Part shown: positions 35,693 to 48,560 of the stretch, piece by piece
Position numbering within the stretch: position 1 is the stretch's first letter
Layout: every line of letters starts with the position of its first letter
NCBI GenBank assembly: GCA_022829145.1
Contig: CM040745.1
Location: 25,698,906 to 25,762,905, forward strand
Source of the DNA: Albula goreensis
Lineage: Eukaryota; Chordata; Actinopteri; Albuliformes; Albulidae
Direction of reading: 5' to 3'
Length of the DNA: 64,000 nt
Notes under the pieces: model-generated
The model's database searches: none
What the model was told of the DNA's origin: nothing
The model's input: only the letters and a program-made list of their open reading frames with translations
Translations under genes and position numbers: made by a program

Positions 35693-38600
35693 GTAAATAA
35701 GTAACGTTTATGTGCGCGTCGAGGTTTTTCGTTTTTACTTTAGCTGGATAGATGGGCTGTCACTACACCCGGTTGAACCAAAGGGAGGAGATACTGACCC
35801 TGTTTTATCCAGCGATTTTAGGACGTTTTTAATTAAGTACAATAGGATTTTATCGACCACTCAATAAGTCCACATAAATAAATTGCATTATATAATGTGC
35901 TTATACCATTCGTTTTTGTATCTTACAGTGAAGCCATGCTGCGATTTAATGCGAAATTTTCAAGCTTCCAATGAGTTTTAAAAGTAGTAGGTGAACTTGT
36001 AATACGGGTTGTCATAGGTTTATTTGTTTTTGTTTTTATTATTTAAGTGGCACATTGGAATGGAGTAACACAGAGAAGCCATAATCACAAAACACATGTG
36101 TGTTAACCTCAGTACTGAGTACGTTACGTTTTGAATTCTTCTTTAAAATGTCTTCTGAGACTACAGTACACAAATAAACAATAAGAAGGCATTTCAAAGG
36201 GACCGTCGTGTAGATATTATAAATAAATAATATTCTAAATAAATATTCATTTAATGAGTTCAGTGTGGGGGGAAAATAATGTTTGGTCATGAGTTTTGTT
36301 TACTATAGTTTACTATAGCTGTGTTGTTGCCAAGTTATGGTCGTTACTGTAGTTGTATGTTGTTGTTGTTGTTTTTTTTTTTTTGCCTTCTGCACAGTAG
36401 TAACACGTGAACATCACACAAAGTTTTTACTTTCAATCTAGCACCATTCATTTCATTGCTGGACCACGTAATTGCGAATTAGACTAAGAAATGAAAGAGG
36501 AAGGTTTGAGCCCTGAAAAGAATTGAGAGATGTCCGGATAGCTGTAACAATGACTGGCTATCAGGTCAACCGACATCTTCGCAGCCAAATCTCTGAACAA
36601 CCGCTGTATATCCAAGCAAATTGCGTCAAACTATTTAAATATAATTCTAAAAAATAAATACCAAAACGCGTCAGAAAAAAATAATTTGAAGCTACGACAT
36701 TCGGAACCTTGATCATAACTGTACGTTTTCTGCATATGTTGACACCCACGAGTCATTGCATCTTAACTGGGATGCAAAAGCAACCTCTTGTTCAGCTTTT
36801 AGGTAAACACTATGTATCCCGTTGAAAGTGTCATTTCTCTTTTGCTAGTACGTTGATTTATACTATGCAAAAAGATATTTGCAAAACCCACAAGTGGAAT
36901 GTTATGACAAAGAGGAGTGGGGCATGACTGCGAAATAGTTAAAATGTCTTTGTATCAGAGAATATAGTGTACAAGACTGATATTATTCCCCTGAAATTCA
37001 AAGCAACCCTGTACCAGTCTGACTTAGTACTACAGTGCAATTTAGAGACTACAGCTATTATCACATTACATGCTCCTTGTAGCCAGACACCTTAATAGTA
37101 AACTTTGTTAACCTACAGTTTCTGTTGTTGACTAATATTTGCTCTGAAAATGCATTTGTTGAGAGCGCGAAGTAAACTTCAGACTAGTGTAAATCTGAAT
37201 CTAATTTAGTCTTCCTGAAATTTACTGAAGAAAAATAGCTCACACCACTATAATAGTATGTATACGCAAGAATGCAAATATTCAGAGCAGCTCTTTTTGT
37301 GCGGAGTTCAGCAGGGAAGTACTCCTTGGATTATTTCGGGATTTTTGATTTTTCTGAGATAAAGATCCATTTTTTTTGATCTCACGGGTTATCGATAACG
37401 GATGGTGTAAGTATTTTTGACAACAGCTGAATAGTTTTCCACATCTCGCACATACAGGGGAAAAACACTATTTTATTTGTATATATAGTCATCATTCATT
37501 ACTATTCCTGTTCTTTTTATTATTCGCACAGCATATTATGCAGACCATTAACCCAATCCTTCAGTTCTTAATACGACTTGGCGCAGTTCCTTTGTAATGA
37601 TTTGATCAAAATCATTCTGTTTAAATACTCACAATTAGTATTTATATTACCAAAACAGAAAAGTAGCATTTCCGGTCCCTTTAACAATAATTATTGTGTG
37701 TCGATTTTTTTTTTTTGTAAATGACAAATAGTAGAGAACAGGAGAAGTCTTTGAAAGTATTGATTTGTGGAATGACTGCTGTAGATAAATGAATCGATCA
37801 ACTGACTGACGTATCAAGTAGCAAAACCAATTCAGGAATAGTATGCCAGTCTGCATGCTGATACAAACGACGGTTTAAGTTGCTCTTTGCTTTTAACTTG
37901 TTTTTATTCCAATAATAAATACTGCATGTGAACACTTAGTTAAAATGTATCAATTTATTGAACTTGTAAAGGAAAAATAGTCTCAGACACTTGTCAGACA
38001 AATGTTTTAGTTTATATTTTTTAATGACAGTTCATTCAGATGAGAATTAGCTCAGCAGCTTTTAATTTAAGAGTAAAAGAAACTTTTAAAATAACTTTGT
38101 TCACATGTTCTGTCTCTTCTGTCCAAATCATTGTTTTATGTTTGTTTTTAATTTATCAACCAGGTTAAGTAATGTACATGCAGGAGTAGTGTCCAAATGC
38201 CAGTGCAATAGATAGAGGATGCATACAATTAATGATCACATTTCAGTTTTATCAACATCACAGTTTTATCAACGATGTACTGGTTTATGCAGTTTTTTGG
38301 CTGTAGTTGTGTGCTAAACATTAGGTACAAAATAAATGTTTGCATAGTCAGTGGAAGTCACATGCTAGTTATAAATGATGGCTTTATCTGTTCACTGCAT
38401 TCCCCTGCCGTGGATGTATTCTTAAATCACAGCACTATCTTGCATCAGTAGTAGTGGTGAAACAAATTTCTCTGACATTTGATCAGTGTTTGCACACAAT
38501 GGCTGGAATTCTTTTCAGTAGAAATATTAGCAGTTTAGCTGTAACTTGTTTCTTTATGTCTCTGACAGAACTCTCAATTTCAGCAATGTGCTCATTCTTC

Positions 38601-38941
38601 GATCAACACGCTATTAATGCATTGTTGTGTTTTAATCTGTCTATGAATTGAATGCCAACAGTCTATTGATAATTAAATTTTATAAACAGAACACATGCTT
38701 CCCCTTACTAAAGAAGTGAGTGTAAGGACGATACAGAATCACCTAACAATGAATTCTTGACTTGAGATTGAAAGAATTTGGACAGGGATAGTCTGAGTTC
38801 GCTCAGGCCATTTCCAGTTGTACAATATCCTTTATAATGTATTCAAACAGTAAGCTGTATTTGTAAATGATCAAAAAGAGATAAATCATGCCAAATTATC
38901 AAAGCAACTTGAAAATGAGTATGGTGACCAACATAAACATA

Positions 38942-38966
38942 AACACGCACACACACACATACACAT
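38942..38966. repeat. short (CA)n tract
   Basis: An interrupted CA repeat (ACACGCACACACACACATAC) of about 25 bases. It is a simple repeat without other features. Confidence 0.8.
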
Positions 38967-39089
38967 AGATTAACTGATGTGACCAGCTATGCTTCTATAG
39001 AGCATACTGTAATGCAGTTTCCACTGATGTGATAAGTTTGATACAGTGAAGTAGAGCATATTATTTTACCAAAGGAATCTTAAGTGTAG

Positions 39090-39330
39090 CGCATGTGTCA
39101 GGAGTGAGATTGCTTCTTCATCACATTTTCATAAGGGGTGTAGGTGACAGGGCGTTGTGAGTTTGAACTTGCATGTTCCAAATAAGAATGGCCAGTGATG
39201 GAGTCAAAGGGTAATGCAGCGCTGCGTGTTGGTTTAATGACAGTGGAGTGCTGGGCCATTACGGCAGCAGGGAGGCCTGTAATTGTCTTTGAAAGCACCT
39301 GGTTGTGGTGGCGTTACACTGAAATCAATC
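39090..39330. other. candidate intronic enhancer
   Basis: The block is less AT-rich, with CpGs at about 39153, 39220-39226, 39262 and 39312, a TAATGCAGCGCTGCG palindrome-like core near 39212-39226, and no repeat signature. Short frames on both strands overlap, which argues against coding. Regulatory function is inferred from composition. Confidence 0.3.
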
Positions 39331-39949
39331 ACTTTTGCTGTGGCTGCTGTCCATTTGTGGGATTACGTCTTTTGTATTAACAGGAGGGCACCAAACAGAC
39401 ATTGTACTCGCACCTGCAAGAGAAAAGAATTAATAATGTACATAAATTTATATTAGTATTGCTCACATGCAGGTCAAGCTATGAAGTTATTATATTTAGT
39501 AGTACATTATATTGTTCACTGTGTTACTCCCCCTCTGTTGTTTCAGTTGTATGGTGGAAACTAATGCAAATAAAGTGGTTAGTTTAAGCACAAAAAAGTC
39601 AAGTTTGCTTCATTGTGTTATGCTATCCATTTCACATAGAGAAAAGCATTTTCTTTCCTCTCTCTTTCATTTACTATAGAGATCATATCAGTTTCTTGTG
39701 CAGTCAGTTACACTATATTCGTATTTGCAAGTACAAAGTTGTAAAAGGCTTTTAATGCTCAATTATTTTGTCAGACATATTAAGCATGATTGTTCGGTCA
39801 CAATGAAGCTTATCGGGTGCATATAGGTTTCACCATATCACAGGAAGACATTGTTTCCCATTGCATATTGTAATGAGAACAATGCAATTATTTTTATTTC
39901 ATGATGATATTGTACTGTTGGAAATTGTTGTACAACCCCCCACCACCCC

Positions 39950-40440
39950 ACCCCCCTCAGAATTTCCTGCGACGCACTTGCGAGATAAGTGCTTTTCTGC
40001 CAAGGAATGTGCACCTCCGCCTCTACTTCACTTTCAGAGGGACTCTCACATGAGATTAATGTCCACCTTCTGCCCAGTTACAGATACACGGCAGTAATCT
40101 CTTTGCTTTCACAGGAGTTATGACACTGGCCTCATGAGCTCCAATACTTCAGCTACTTGTTTTCCTTTTCATTTTCAGCATGTGGGACAGAGACGTTTTT
40201 TCCCTGCTCTGTGACCCTTCAACTCTGAAGAGAGGTTATTAAAACAGGGGGGCAGTTCAGTGATCACTGCAGTCTCACTTCAGTCTTTATGAAGCGGGCC
40301 TCCTGATGCATGGCCTCAAACACGTCCGCTCTGTGTTAAGGGACGCTCATCAGCTACCTTGATACGTATAATTGTGCCTCAAATTACATCACTTCCCTAA
40401 AGTCTGCAGATGCATTTCTGCCTATCAATGCAAAATTCTT
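39950..40440. other. candidate intronic enhancer
   Basis: Unique sequence with retained CpGs (39970-39982, 40018, 40090, 40192, 40295, 40322-40344, 40365) and few simple repeats after the C-rich start. A GAGATTAATGTCC core lies near 40053. No coding frame of note. Low-confidence inference of a regulatory element. Confidence 0.3.
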
Positions 40441-40636
40441 GGTTGATGTTTCTTCCTCCTTTTCAGTAAGCTTTTTATGGTAATTTACACACTAATTTTA
40501 CACTTTGTGGTACAGTGATATATCTTGTGGCCAATGTAAAAAAATATTGCTCATCATTGTTTTTGGATGAATTCAGTCATTGATTTAATTTTTCACAGAC
40601 AAATATCCTAATAATTACTTTTTGTTTTTGTGTGGA

Positions 40637-40680
40637 ATGTGTGTGTGTGTGTTTGTCTATGTGTGTCTCTGTGTGTCTGT
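40637..40680. repeat. TG-rich simple repeat
   Basis: An imperfect TG array (GTGTGTGTGTGTGTTTGTCT and onward) of about 45 bases. The Cys/Val-rich frame on the + strand and the His/Thr-rich frame on the other are artefacts of this repeat. Confidence 0.85.
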
Positions 40681-42219
40681 TGGGGGAGTGCAGCAACATG
40701 AATGTACAGGTTAAGCTATTTATTTTGTTTAGCACCCAGTATGAGTCAAATATTCTCAAATGCACTTTCAGTTTTTCCCCCCTCACTCTCATGAGCTCGT
40801 ACGATTTATTTGTTTTCTACAAGGTCTGGATGTGTTTACAGGTACTCATGGGAAATCTCTGGATCAGATTCAAATCTTTCCTAGTCAGAGTGGGTGCTAA
40901 GATACCCTGTCACCCAGCAACCGCATCCAAGAGGGAGCCAGGGTGATAATAACTTCAAAAAACAGAGTGACAGATGCCTGATTAGGATGAAAGAGGGAGA
41001 GGGAGAATGCATGAAAAATTAGGCTTGTTAAAATCAGAAATTCATTCAAGCACCTTCACACAAATGAATATTGCAGCCCTGCATCTCATGATCTATAGTA
41101 TTTACATTGATTGGTCAAAAAAGGGGATTCATTTAAAACCATAAATGTGATTTTTACACTAATTAACAGTCAAAGGGGTGCTGTGTTGGGAATGGAATTA
41201 GCCACCTGTGTTCAGAGCTGACGTGCATTTGACATATGCCAGCAAATGTTTTGTGACGACATAAAGGTTATAAAGGGAAATGATAATTGATTTGTAGACA
41301 TGGCATTAATATAAGAGGAGTTTGCAGCAGTGGCGTACTGTGATTGAAAGGAGTTTGAAGCGTGCCATATGAACAGGAACACATTTTACAAGGTCTTCAC
41401 ATTAAATATTGTAATTAGTACAATTGAGCACTTGTAGTATTGAAAAGAAAACGTATATTTGAAATTTCTCAACCCTTTTAAATTTCTGTTTGATTATCTT
41501 GGGAACAACAGTTCTGTGCTTTTGATTTACATTTGTTTGCACTGAAGAGACTTGCATGCCTAATATGCCTGTTGTTTTGTAAAAACTGCTCAAGCTCTCA
41601 TCTTATTTGCATGTTCTTATTGGTTGGATGAAGTACAGTTGAGAACAATACGTGTCCATGCTGTTTCATTCTTATTTTAAATAGCTTGGCTGTGAGATGG
41701 ATAGTTGGTAGACTGCTGAAAGTTCAAACGTATGCATATTTATTTTAATCACTCTTATATTTATCTGAGGCCAAAGTAAGAATAAACATTAATATATTGT
41801 ATTGTTTATTTATTATAACAGATACAAGCTAAACTTATATACACAAATAATCTATCACAGCACTTTTGATAAAGAAGTTACAGCTTACAGAAAATGTATT
41901 ATATATTTCACTTTAAGTGGGGTAAAAGGAACAAGGATTTTGAGCACCAAACAAACCTATGTAATTCTTAAAATGTGTGAAGAAACGGCAGTATGAAGCT
42001 GATTTACCATTTTGCATTTTGGAAGGTTTGTTTGACCAAAAAAACTATGTATTTGAGGTTATTATGTTTTAGAGCTTGGCTTTACACAAACTGGCATTTC
42101 TTTAGACACCAGCTCTGTGCATTACAGCATATTTAGGGACTATGGCAGAAATCACTGGTGCTTGTACAAGGACGTTAAATGCTACTGACAGAAGTTAGAA
42201 GGAGCAGATGAGATTTCCT

Positions 42220-42580
42220 GATTGGAGAATGAATCCAGGCCTTACCCTGGCACTGTCTAATATGGTCACGTAGAGAAATTGATTTTCTTCAGAAATTAAT
42301 TAATTTTTCATATAGCCCTAAGCTGCAGTTTAAAAAGAGTGTGCACTTGCTGGTTTCTTCTTTTTTTCGTCCTTTTTTTAAAGAATTATTGCCTAATCAT
42401 ATTAATACTTTTGCCCCAAGGATGAAAAGATAATTGTACAAATGCATTTGGAAATATGTATCACTGAGTATTTATGATTAAATTATGCAAATAACTCTGC
42501 TTCCATCCTTCGCGGCCCCAGATTGTCTAATTAGGATTGATATGCCGAATAGATGTTGGGGAATCTGAATACAAGCATGT
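42220..42580. other. candidate intronic enhancer
   Basis: This block combines a perfect POU octamer ATGCAAAT at 42485-42492 with homeodomain cores (AAATTAATTAATTT near 42293-42306, GTCTAATTAGGATT near 42525) and a GGCCCC-type GC island at 42510-42520. No repeat or frame. Texture of a developmental enhancer; not tested by alignment. Confidence 0.4.
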
Positions 42581-44671
42581 CCAAAGAGCAGAAAATTGAA
42601 AATGACAAGGCTGGAATCCTTAAAAAGTGTGTTTTTTCACTGTCTAATTCAGCGTTGCTGTATCAGGAGTTCATTTTCCCTGGCTTCATTTCTCGTTGGC
42701 ACTGACAGGAGAAAGAATACATCAGGGAAGAGGTCTCAAATGGGATTCCAAAAATTTCCTCTACTTCTTGTTCTCCGTTTTAATTTTTATGAAGGATATC
42801 AAAGATCAGTTCTCCACAACATAAACAATAATGTTGTCTTAACAGTATTGTTTGCTACTCATTTTTTTTTTTAAAATCTGAGTTTTTTGCAATACATTTT
42901 GTACATTCTGTACAACTGGCGTAGAACTAGATCCAAGCATTTTTAAAGTGCCATAAATTTTATTTTGATTGGTTGTTACCTTTTTCCTTTTTTAGTTTTG
43001 GCAATGTAACTAGAATGAAGAATAGTGGCCAGAACAATATCTTCTCAGAACTTACAACCCTTCATTTTGGGTACATCACGAGTCAGAATAGGGACAGAAA
43101 TATTTCTTTTAAGTAACCATACAGTTGAGACATGGAGTGTGATCAGATTTTTAGAATAATTATTTTCTGTTAATGGAAAAGGTCAAGGAAGTCCCTTTTT
43201 CTTGTGAAAATGATGTTTTGAGCCTTTGAAGGCACTCATGTTTTACCAAAACTTTGTGTAACAGAAGCCTTTGTGACTCATTGGTGAAAAGACGGTGGTT
43301 ATTACAGCACTGTGGAGAGCCATCATGACTGGCAACCCTTTCTGCTTATTACTGAATCCTTATTGTTGAGTCACAAGTGTTAATACAAAGCAGCCCAAAT
43401 ACTATTGGAAGTGAACCACAGAGTAAATCCATGTAAGATGTAGACTGGATAAAGTTATAACAGGGTTGATTGTTACATGGCTGCAAGCTCAAATCAGTCG
43501 TCTTGGTCTTATCCACTTTAATCTTGTGAGCTCTGCTGGCAGTTGTGCTGCTTCATCATATCCCCAATTCTAAATGCAGCCAATAATGTTGACCGTCGGT
43601 ATTGACCATGGTTACAAATTTTGAACATTTGTAAATCCAAGTGAACATGTTGTTGTATGGAATTTGGTATTTTTTGTATTTGGTTCCTGCTGCCTTCATA
43701 CTGTATTTGGTTCAAAAGAGATGCTTGCAGCTTGGGCTGATATAAGATATCTATTAAAGTCCTGATTGGTGTATAATCTGTACCTGGCAGGGGAAAGCCC
43801 CCACAGTTAATGACACATGAGAGTCTCACAAAATTATTTCACTGCTCATAGCATCTGCTTACCTGAAATTGTCTGACACAACTCAGATTACCAGGCCTCT
43901 CTGCAGAACAGTCCATGGAGTCCCTTTTTGTATATTGGGCTATACAAACACAATTTTGTCCAAACAATGCTGATTGTTATTTTGAGAGATCTCCCAGGAG
44001 GCATGGTGGAACATTACAGCTGCATTTATGTGTTTGGCACCATAACTAATTATGTTTCACAAGGTTAAATATGAGTAACTGTTGCATAGGTCAAAAATGC
44101 AAAGTACACATTTTCAATTAGACTGGGGTGGGGATTTTATGGTTATGGCACAATTAGACTGATGGGGAAAGCTGTGAACAAAAATGATACTTTAGTATTG
44201 CTGTAAAATGTATGTAAATGTGTTAAAAAGTTGAAGGAAAACCACAAAACATCAGGCGTAATTGTCCCATAGGGTTGGGATACAGCCGGAGTCAGCAAGC
44301 AATTCTCTAGATACGGTTGTGTTACAGTGCAATACTTGATCATAATGGTTTTTAGTTAAAACTACTGGATTGATCATACTGACTGCTCATAGTCAGGACC
44401 TACCTTTAATTAAAATGTATCAAAATGAAAGAAGCCATCCTCCTTATGTAAACCACATGGTAAATTCATACAGATAATCTTTTCAGAGGAATGTGCTTTT
44501 AAAAAAAAGTACACCTGTAGAACAAAAGGAATAATAGTATGTAATAATGAATATATCAGGGTTGCTGTTCATGTTGAGGAATACAATGATTACTACAGTT
44601 GCTTGAATCTGAACACATATTTTATGGATATTATACTTTAATAGCTTGCAGTAATGACATTAAATTGGTTT

Positions 44672-44869
44672 GGCTATTGGTTTTAGCCAAAGCAACATAC
44701 AGTCGAGTAGATTGAGCAGGGGCCAGTTCCCCTGGAGGAAATGTGAGGTTAAGGGCCTTACTCAAGGGCCCAGCAGCTGCAGTGATCCTTTTGTGACTAC
44801 ACTTGGGTTTGACCTGCCAAACTTTTGCGCCCCAGTCAAGCATCTTAGCCTCTAGGCTATAGACACCCC
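44672..44869 (-). repeat. tRNA-derived SINE with L2-type tail
   Basis: Read on the minus strand, the element starts near 44869 with a tRNA-like head: an A-box-like TAGCCTAGAGGC (44848-44859) and a B-box-like GGTCAAACCC (44805-44814). A body with GGGCCCTTGAGTAAGGCCCT (around 44750-44769), the hallmark of a widespread fish SINE, follows. The tail is TTGCTTTGGCTAAAACC near 44679-44695, like the L2-type end TTGCTTTGGATAAAAGCG. Several mutations in both boxes suggest an old copy. The family name is not certain. Confidence 0.85.
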
Positions 44870-47362
44870 ATGCTTAGACCCTTATGGATCTGTGTAAATC
44901 TGTAGTCTTGCATTACACAGGTCTCATATCTGATCTTATGGCTGAAATGGAAAGTGCCCTCTCTGAGGCTCACTTCAGCTGGACAGAATTGCGGGGTTTA
45001 AATGAGCAACAAGGAAGGTTTGAATGTGCATCCCTCTGGGGCCTGAGCCAATGAGGTCCCTCGAGCAACAGCTTAGTCCGACAGTTATCATAAGCTTGGA
45101 TTTTTCAGGTAACGCACATCGTTACTTGCAGCCATGACTCCCTGATGTTAGTAGTGACTGCTTGGTGATGCTTAGCGTTTGTACAGTGACAGCAGAATTA
45201 CAATGATTATGTAGACATTTAGATCCCTCTGTTTTGCTCCATACCATGACTTCAACAATGAAGTCTGTAGGATTTTTTTTTACCTAACTGAAGGTGCCTG
45301 GGCCTTCTTGTAAAAAGGCTTGGTTTGGCTTGTCCCACACTGATTAATATTTTCATGGAAATTTTTTTTTTCTTGTATAGAAACATGGCTATTCCAGCCT
45401 TTTTCAAAAGTGCAAAGATGTCCTTGTCAGGTTACAGAATCTGCTAGACAGGGTCATTAAATGGGCTATTTACATTATGATTGTACAGCAGGCAATGTAA
45501 GGCTAACCTCTGGGACCTTGCAGGATGAGGACTTATAGATTTATACCCTCGTTGGGTACAGTGTGCCTTCCTCAAAAAGTTGTGTTTTGGTGTTAAGCTG
45601 GATCCTATTTTCAACTTGTGACTTTCCTCCTGCCTCTTAGTTACCTAGTTTGCTTGTGTCTGGGTTTAAGCCCAGTCATTACTCAAGGACAAACCCACAG
45701 GCTCCTGAGCTACATCAGACTGGTATTGGCAAAAACATATTGATGAAGCATTTCCAGAATTTACAAAAAGGATTCATGACATAATGCTGGGAATGAGCTG
45801 CAATTTTTAAAAAGAGCATGGTGGTGAACAAAAAGCTAAAAAGAATGGTCATTGTAGTAAACATGGAACCTATTTCTTTATTTAATCTTCATTATTACAT
45901 CCTTGATATTTTAAGAGGCAAGTCGTGCTCTGAAAAGGCAAATCCAGATGTCACAAATTTAACATTCATAACATGAGAACAAGTTAGGACATTTTCTTTC
46001 ACATTAGTATGGCTCTCATCTGTTGCCTTTTCTTTTGATGATATGTTTGAAGGCTGTTATGATAACTCAAGGTCTTTATTTGATAGTCTGACTTCATTTC
46101 TTTTTTCCCTGACTCAAATGTCACCAGCACATTGGTGTTTTTCAACCAAAGGCCTCTGACACAGCAAAGCTGTGGCGCCCAGCTATTATTACTCTCCTTT
46201 TAAAGCCTGACAGTTTGGCCCTTAGAGACATGACACTAAACTCGTCTAGTGCAACTGTACCATTGCCTCTTTGCACACCATTCAATGTGATATTTGTAAA
46301 CCTACAACACCTGGCATGATAAGGTAAGTGGAGAGTACAGAACAACGTTGTACTGGATACAATAGAATACAATACGTAATGTCTGGTAATATTATGGAAG
46401 TTTAATCATTGTCCAGTAGTATCACTAAGGGTCATCATATTGTTGTTAATCCTAGGCTCAATGTATATCATTTTCATTTATTGCAAATCTGGTTTTGATC
46501 ACTTCAATTTTCTTCCATTGGGAGCAACATTAATGTTTTTTTTTTTAAATGCACCATTTTTAGTTACATATATATTTTCTCCTCTTCACTGTCCTGGTGA
46601 GGATAGATATACAAATGCAGTAAGTCATACTAAACTCACCGTTTCAGTTGTCAGTGTGAGTAACCTTATCCTTCTCTGGGTTATGATGTTCTGTAAGAAT
46701 ACTGCTTAGAGCATTTCATTTCCTCAGAATTCCCTCATGTTTCCCTGCCACTGTATGTGTAACGTATCTGTGGACATTTTACCTTCCAAAGCCATTCCCT
46801 GGGTGCTCTCACTTCAAGGCAGCAAATAGAATGTGAAGCATGTTCACTGTAGAATAGAAAAGGTACCTGTTTAAAATGGCAGGGTACCCACACACACTGT
46901 CCTCCTCTGACTTTCACTTAGGAAAGTGATTTATCTGTGACACCCTTAAACTTCACTTGTGAATTGGCTTTTCTGAAAAGGGGAATGAATTAAGTCTAGC
47001 TGACAGTGCATGCCAATAAGCTTTGTTTCATTCCTGATGCAGTATTCATTTGTGCCACAGAGCGATTTATTGCATGATTGACAATTATGAGAGGATGACC
47101 TAGTTCTTTGTAATTGAACAAAAATGATTTTCAAGGGATGGCTTTACCTTTCATTGCATTGTGTACACCCTTGCCTGAAAATATAGCTGATTTCTTGCCC
47201 TAGATACAGATTTAAAGAATTCATGCCTCTGTAAATGACATTTGAAGTTGTGTCAATGCCTGTACATTCATTTAATGCAGTCTTACATTGTTCAGGATTC
47301 TTCAATTCCTGTTTTTATTGTGACATGCAAAGCTGACTTTTCAATTATAATATACATGATAT

Positions 47363-47365
<3 letters not shown>

Positions 47366-47438
<73 letters not shown>

Positions 47439-47460
47439 ATGATATGATATGATATGATAT
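47366..47460. repeat. compound microsatellite (AT)n then (GATAT)5
   Basis: About 70 bases of pure AT repeat run from 47366 to 47435, followed directly by five GATAT units (47436-47460). The Ile/Tyr frames across it on both strands are artefacts. It probably varies in length between individuals and could be misassembled. Confidence 0.95.
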
Positions 47461-47629
47461 ATAGTGGTTTTTCTATATAGATGAAAGACTTTCAAGGAGC
47501 TGCTATGGCAGCTATTGTTTTCCATTGCATTTTACTTATTTTTCATCAGTGATTTATTTTTCTAAATTTACAATTTACTCCATATTATATCTGGTTTCTT
47601 GTAAACATCCACATGACAAGCAATAGGTT

Positions 47630-48560
47630 TAGCGCTACTGGCTATTCAGTCATAGTAGTGATGGTTTGTTGCCGGTGGACTCATTTTTTAAAGTCACTCT
47701 GCCAGAGCGATTTTCAGAAAACTCTTTAATGGCATCTAATATTTCATGATTCATACATTTTTGATATTACCTTTCTATTAACTTTTTATTCTGCTTAGTG
47801 AAGCTCATTACGGCTGGAAGGAAGTCACACCGACTCTTGGGACTACTGGCTGAGTGGAACCACAAATGATTCAAGCAAGGTTTAGCTGGAAGTTAATATC
47901 CTGCAAAATTGTTCTGTGCAGCTTGGTAGAAAATGGGATGATTAAATGACACCAGCATATCAAAACCATTTTTGTCCGAGTACAAGGTGTTAAGTGTAGC
48001 TGTTGCAGAGCAGTTCTCCCAAGGTTGCTATTAAAAAGAATAAGTAATTCAAGGGGAAACAAGTATCTCACAGACGGAGGGAGATCAAATGCTACGCTTG
48101 GTGCATATTTAAAATGCTAATATCCCTCTTGTATTTCACCGCCTGCATCATGGAGTGATGGTGGACTATTCCCTCCATTGAATGATAACTTGAGAGGCCA
48201 GGAGAAAACCAAACCTGAATTTTTAAGAACACCTCTGGTTGTCTAGAACGAAAAAAAAGTGTCATCAGAATGGAATAATAGCGTGCTCTTACCAACGCAG
48301 AGAAACCTATCTTTTAGCTGGCAACCCAATCGCAAGAGTATCATTTTCAGTCACAGAATTGTAGCTTATTATGCCTGAAATAATACAAGCAAAAGTTTGC
48401 AACTCTCTGACTACAAGGCACTACCAAACATCAGGTTAAAGTGTGACATAACTCTCTGCTGCAGGGCTGGCTTGCCGAATCGCTAAAATGCACGCTGATT
48501 TCTCTCTATTAATGTACAGATGCATTCAACAAAGATGCCTTTACTTTTTATTTAAATGAG
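47630..48560. other. candidate intronic enhancer region
   Basis: Nearly 1 kb of unique sequence with scattered CpGs (47632, 47673, 47708, 47811, 47830, 47976, 48074, 48094, 48139, 48247, 48282, 48296, 48331, 48478, 48493), homeodomain-like cores (TGATTAAATGACAC near 47939 and AGTAATTCAAGG near 48043) and no transposon signature. Frames are short and conflicting. Probably several adjacent regulatory blocks; inference only. Confidence 0.33.

Larger units (their letters stand above)
34020..37870. promoter_or_regulatory. CpG-retaining promoter region of the dachshund gene
   Basis: CpG dinucleotides, rare in most of the window, become frequent at about 34060 and stay so to about 37870, on both sides of exon 1. 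GC content outside the exon does not rise much. This points to an unmethylated island of the kind seen at fish developmental genes, where islands can span several kilobases and be Polycomb-bound. No single TATA box or initiator stands out, so the transcription start is not placed. The pattern was judged by eye without a formal CpG ratio. The limits are approximate. Confidence 0.6.

Noticed and set aside
44805-44859. Possible tRNA gene on the minus strand
   Set aside because: A and B boxes are present but the cloverleaf is not intact and the element continues into a SINE body and L2-type tail.
47242-47525. Ile/Tyr-rich frames on both strands
   Set aside because: They are translations of the AT microsatellite.
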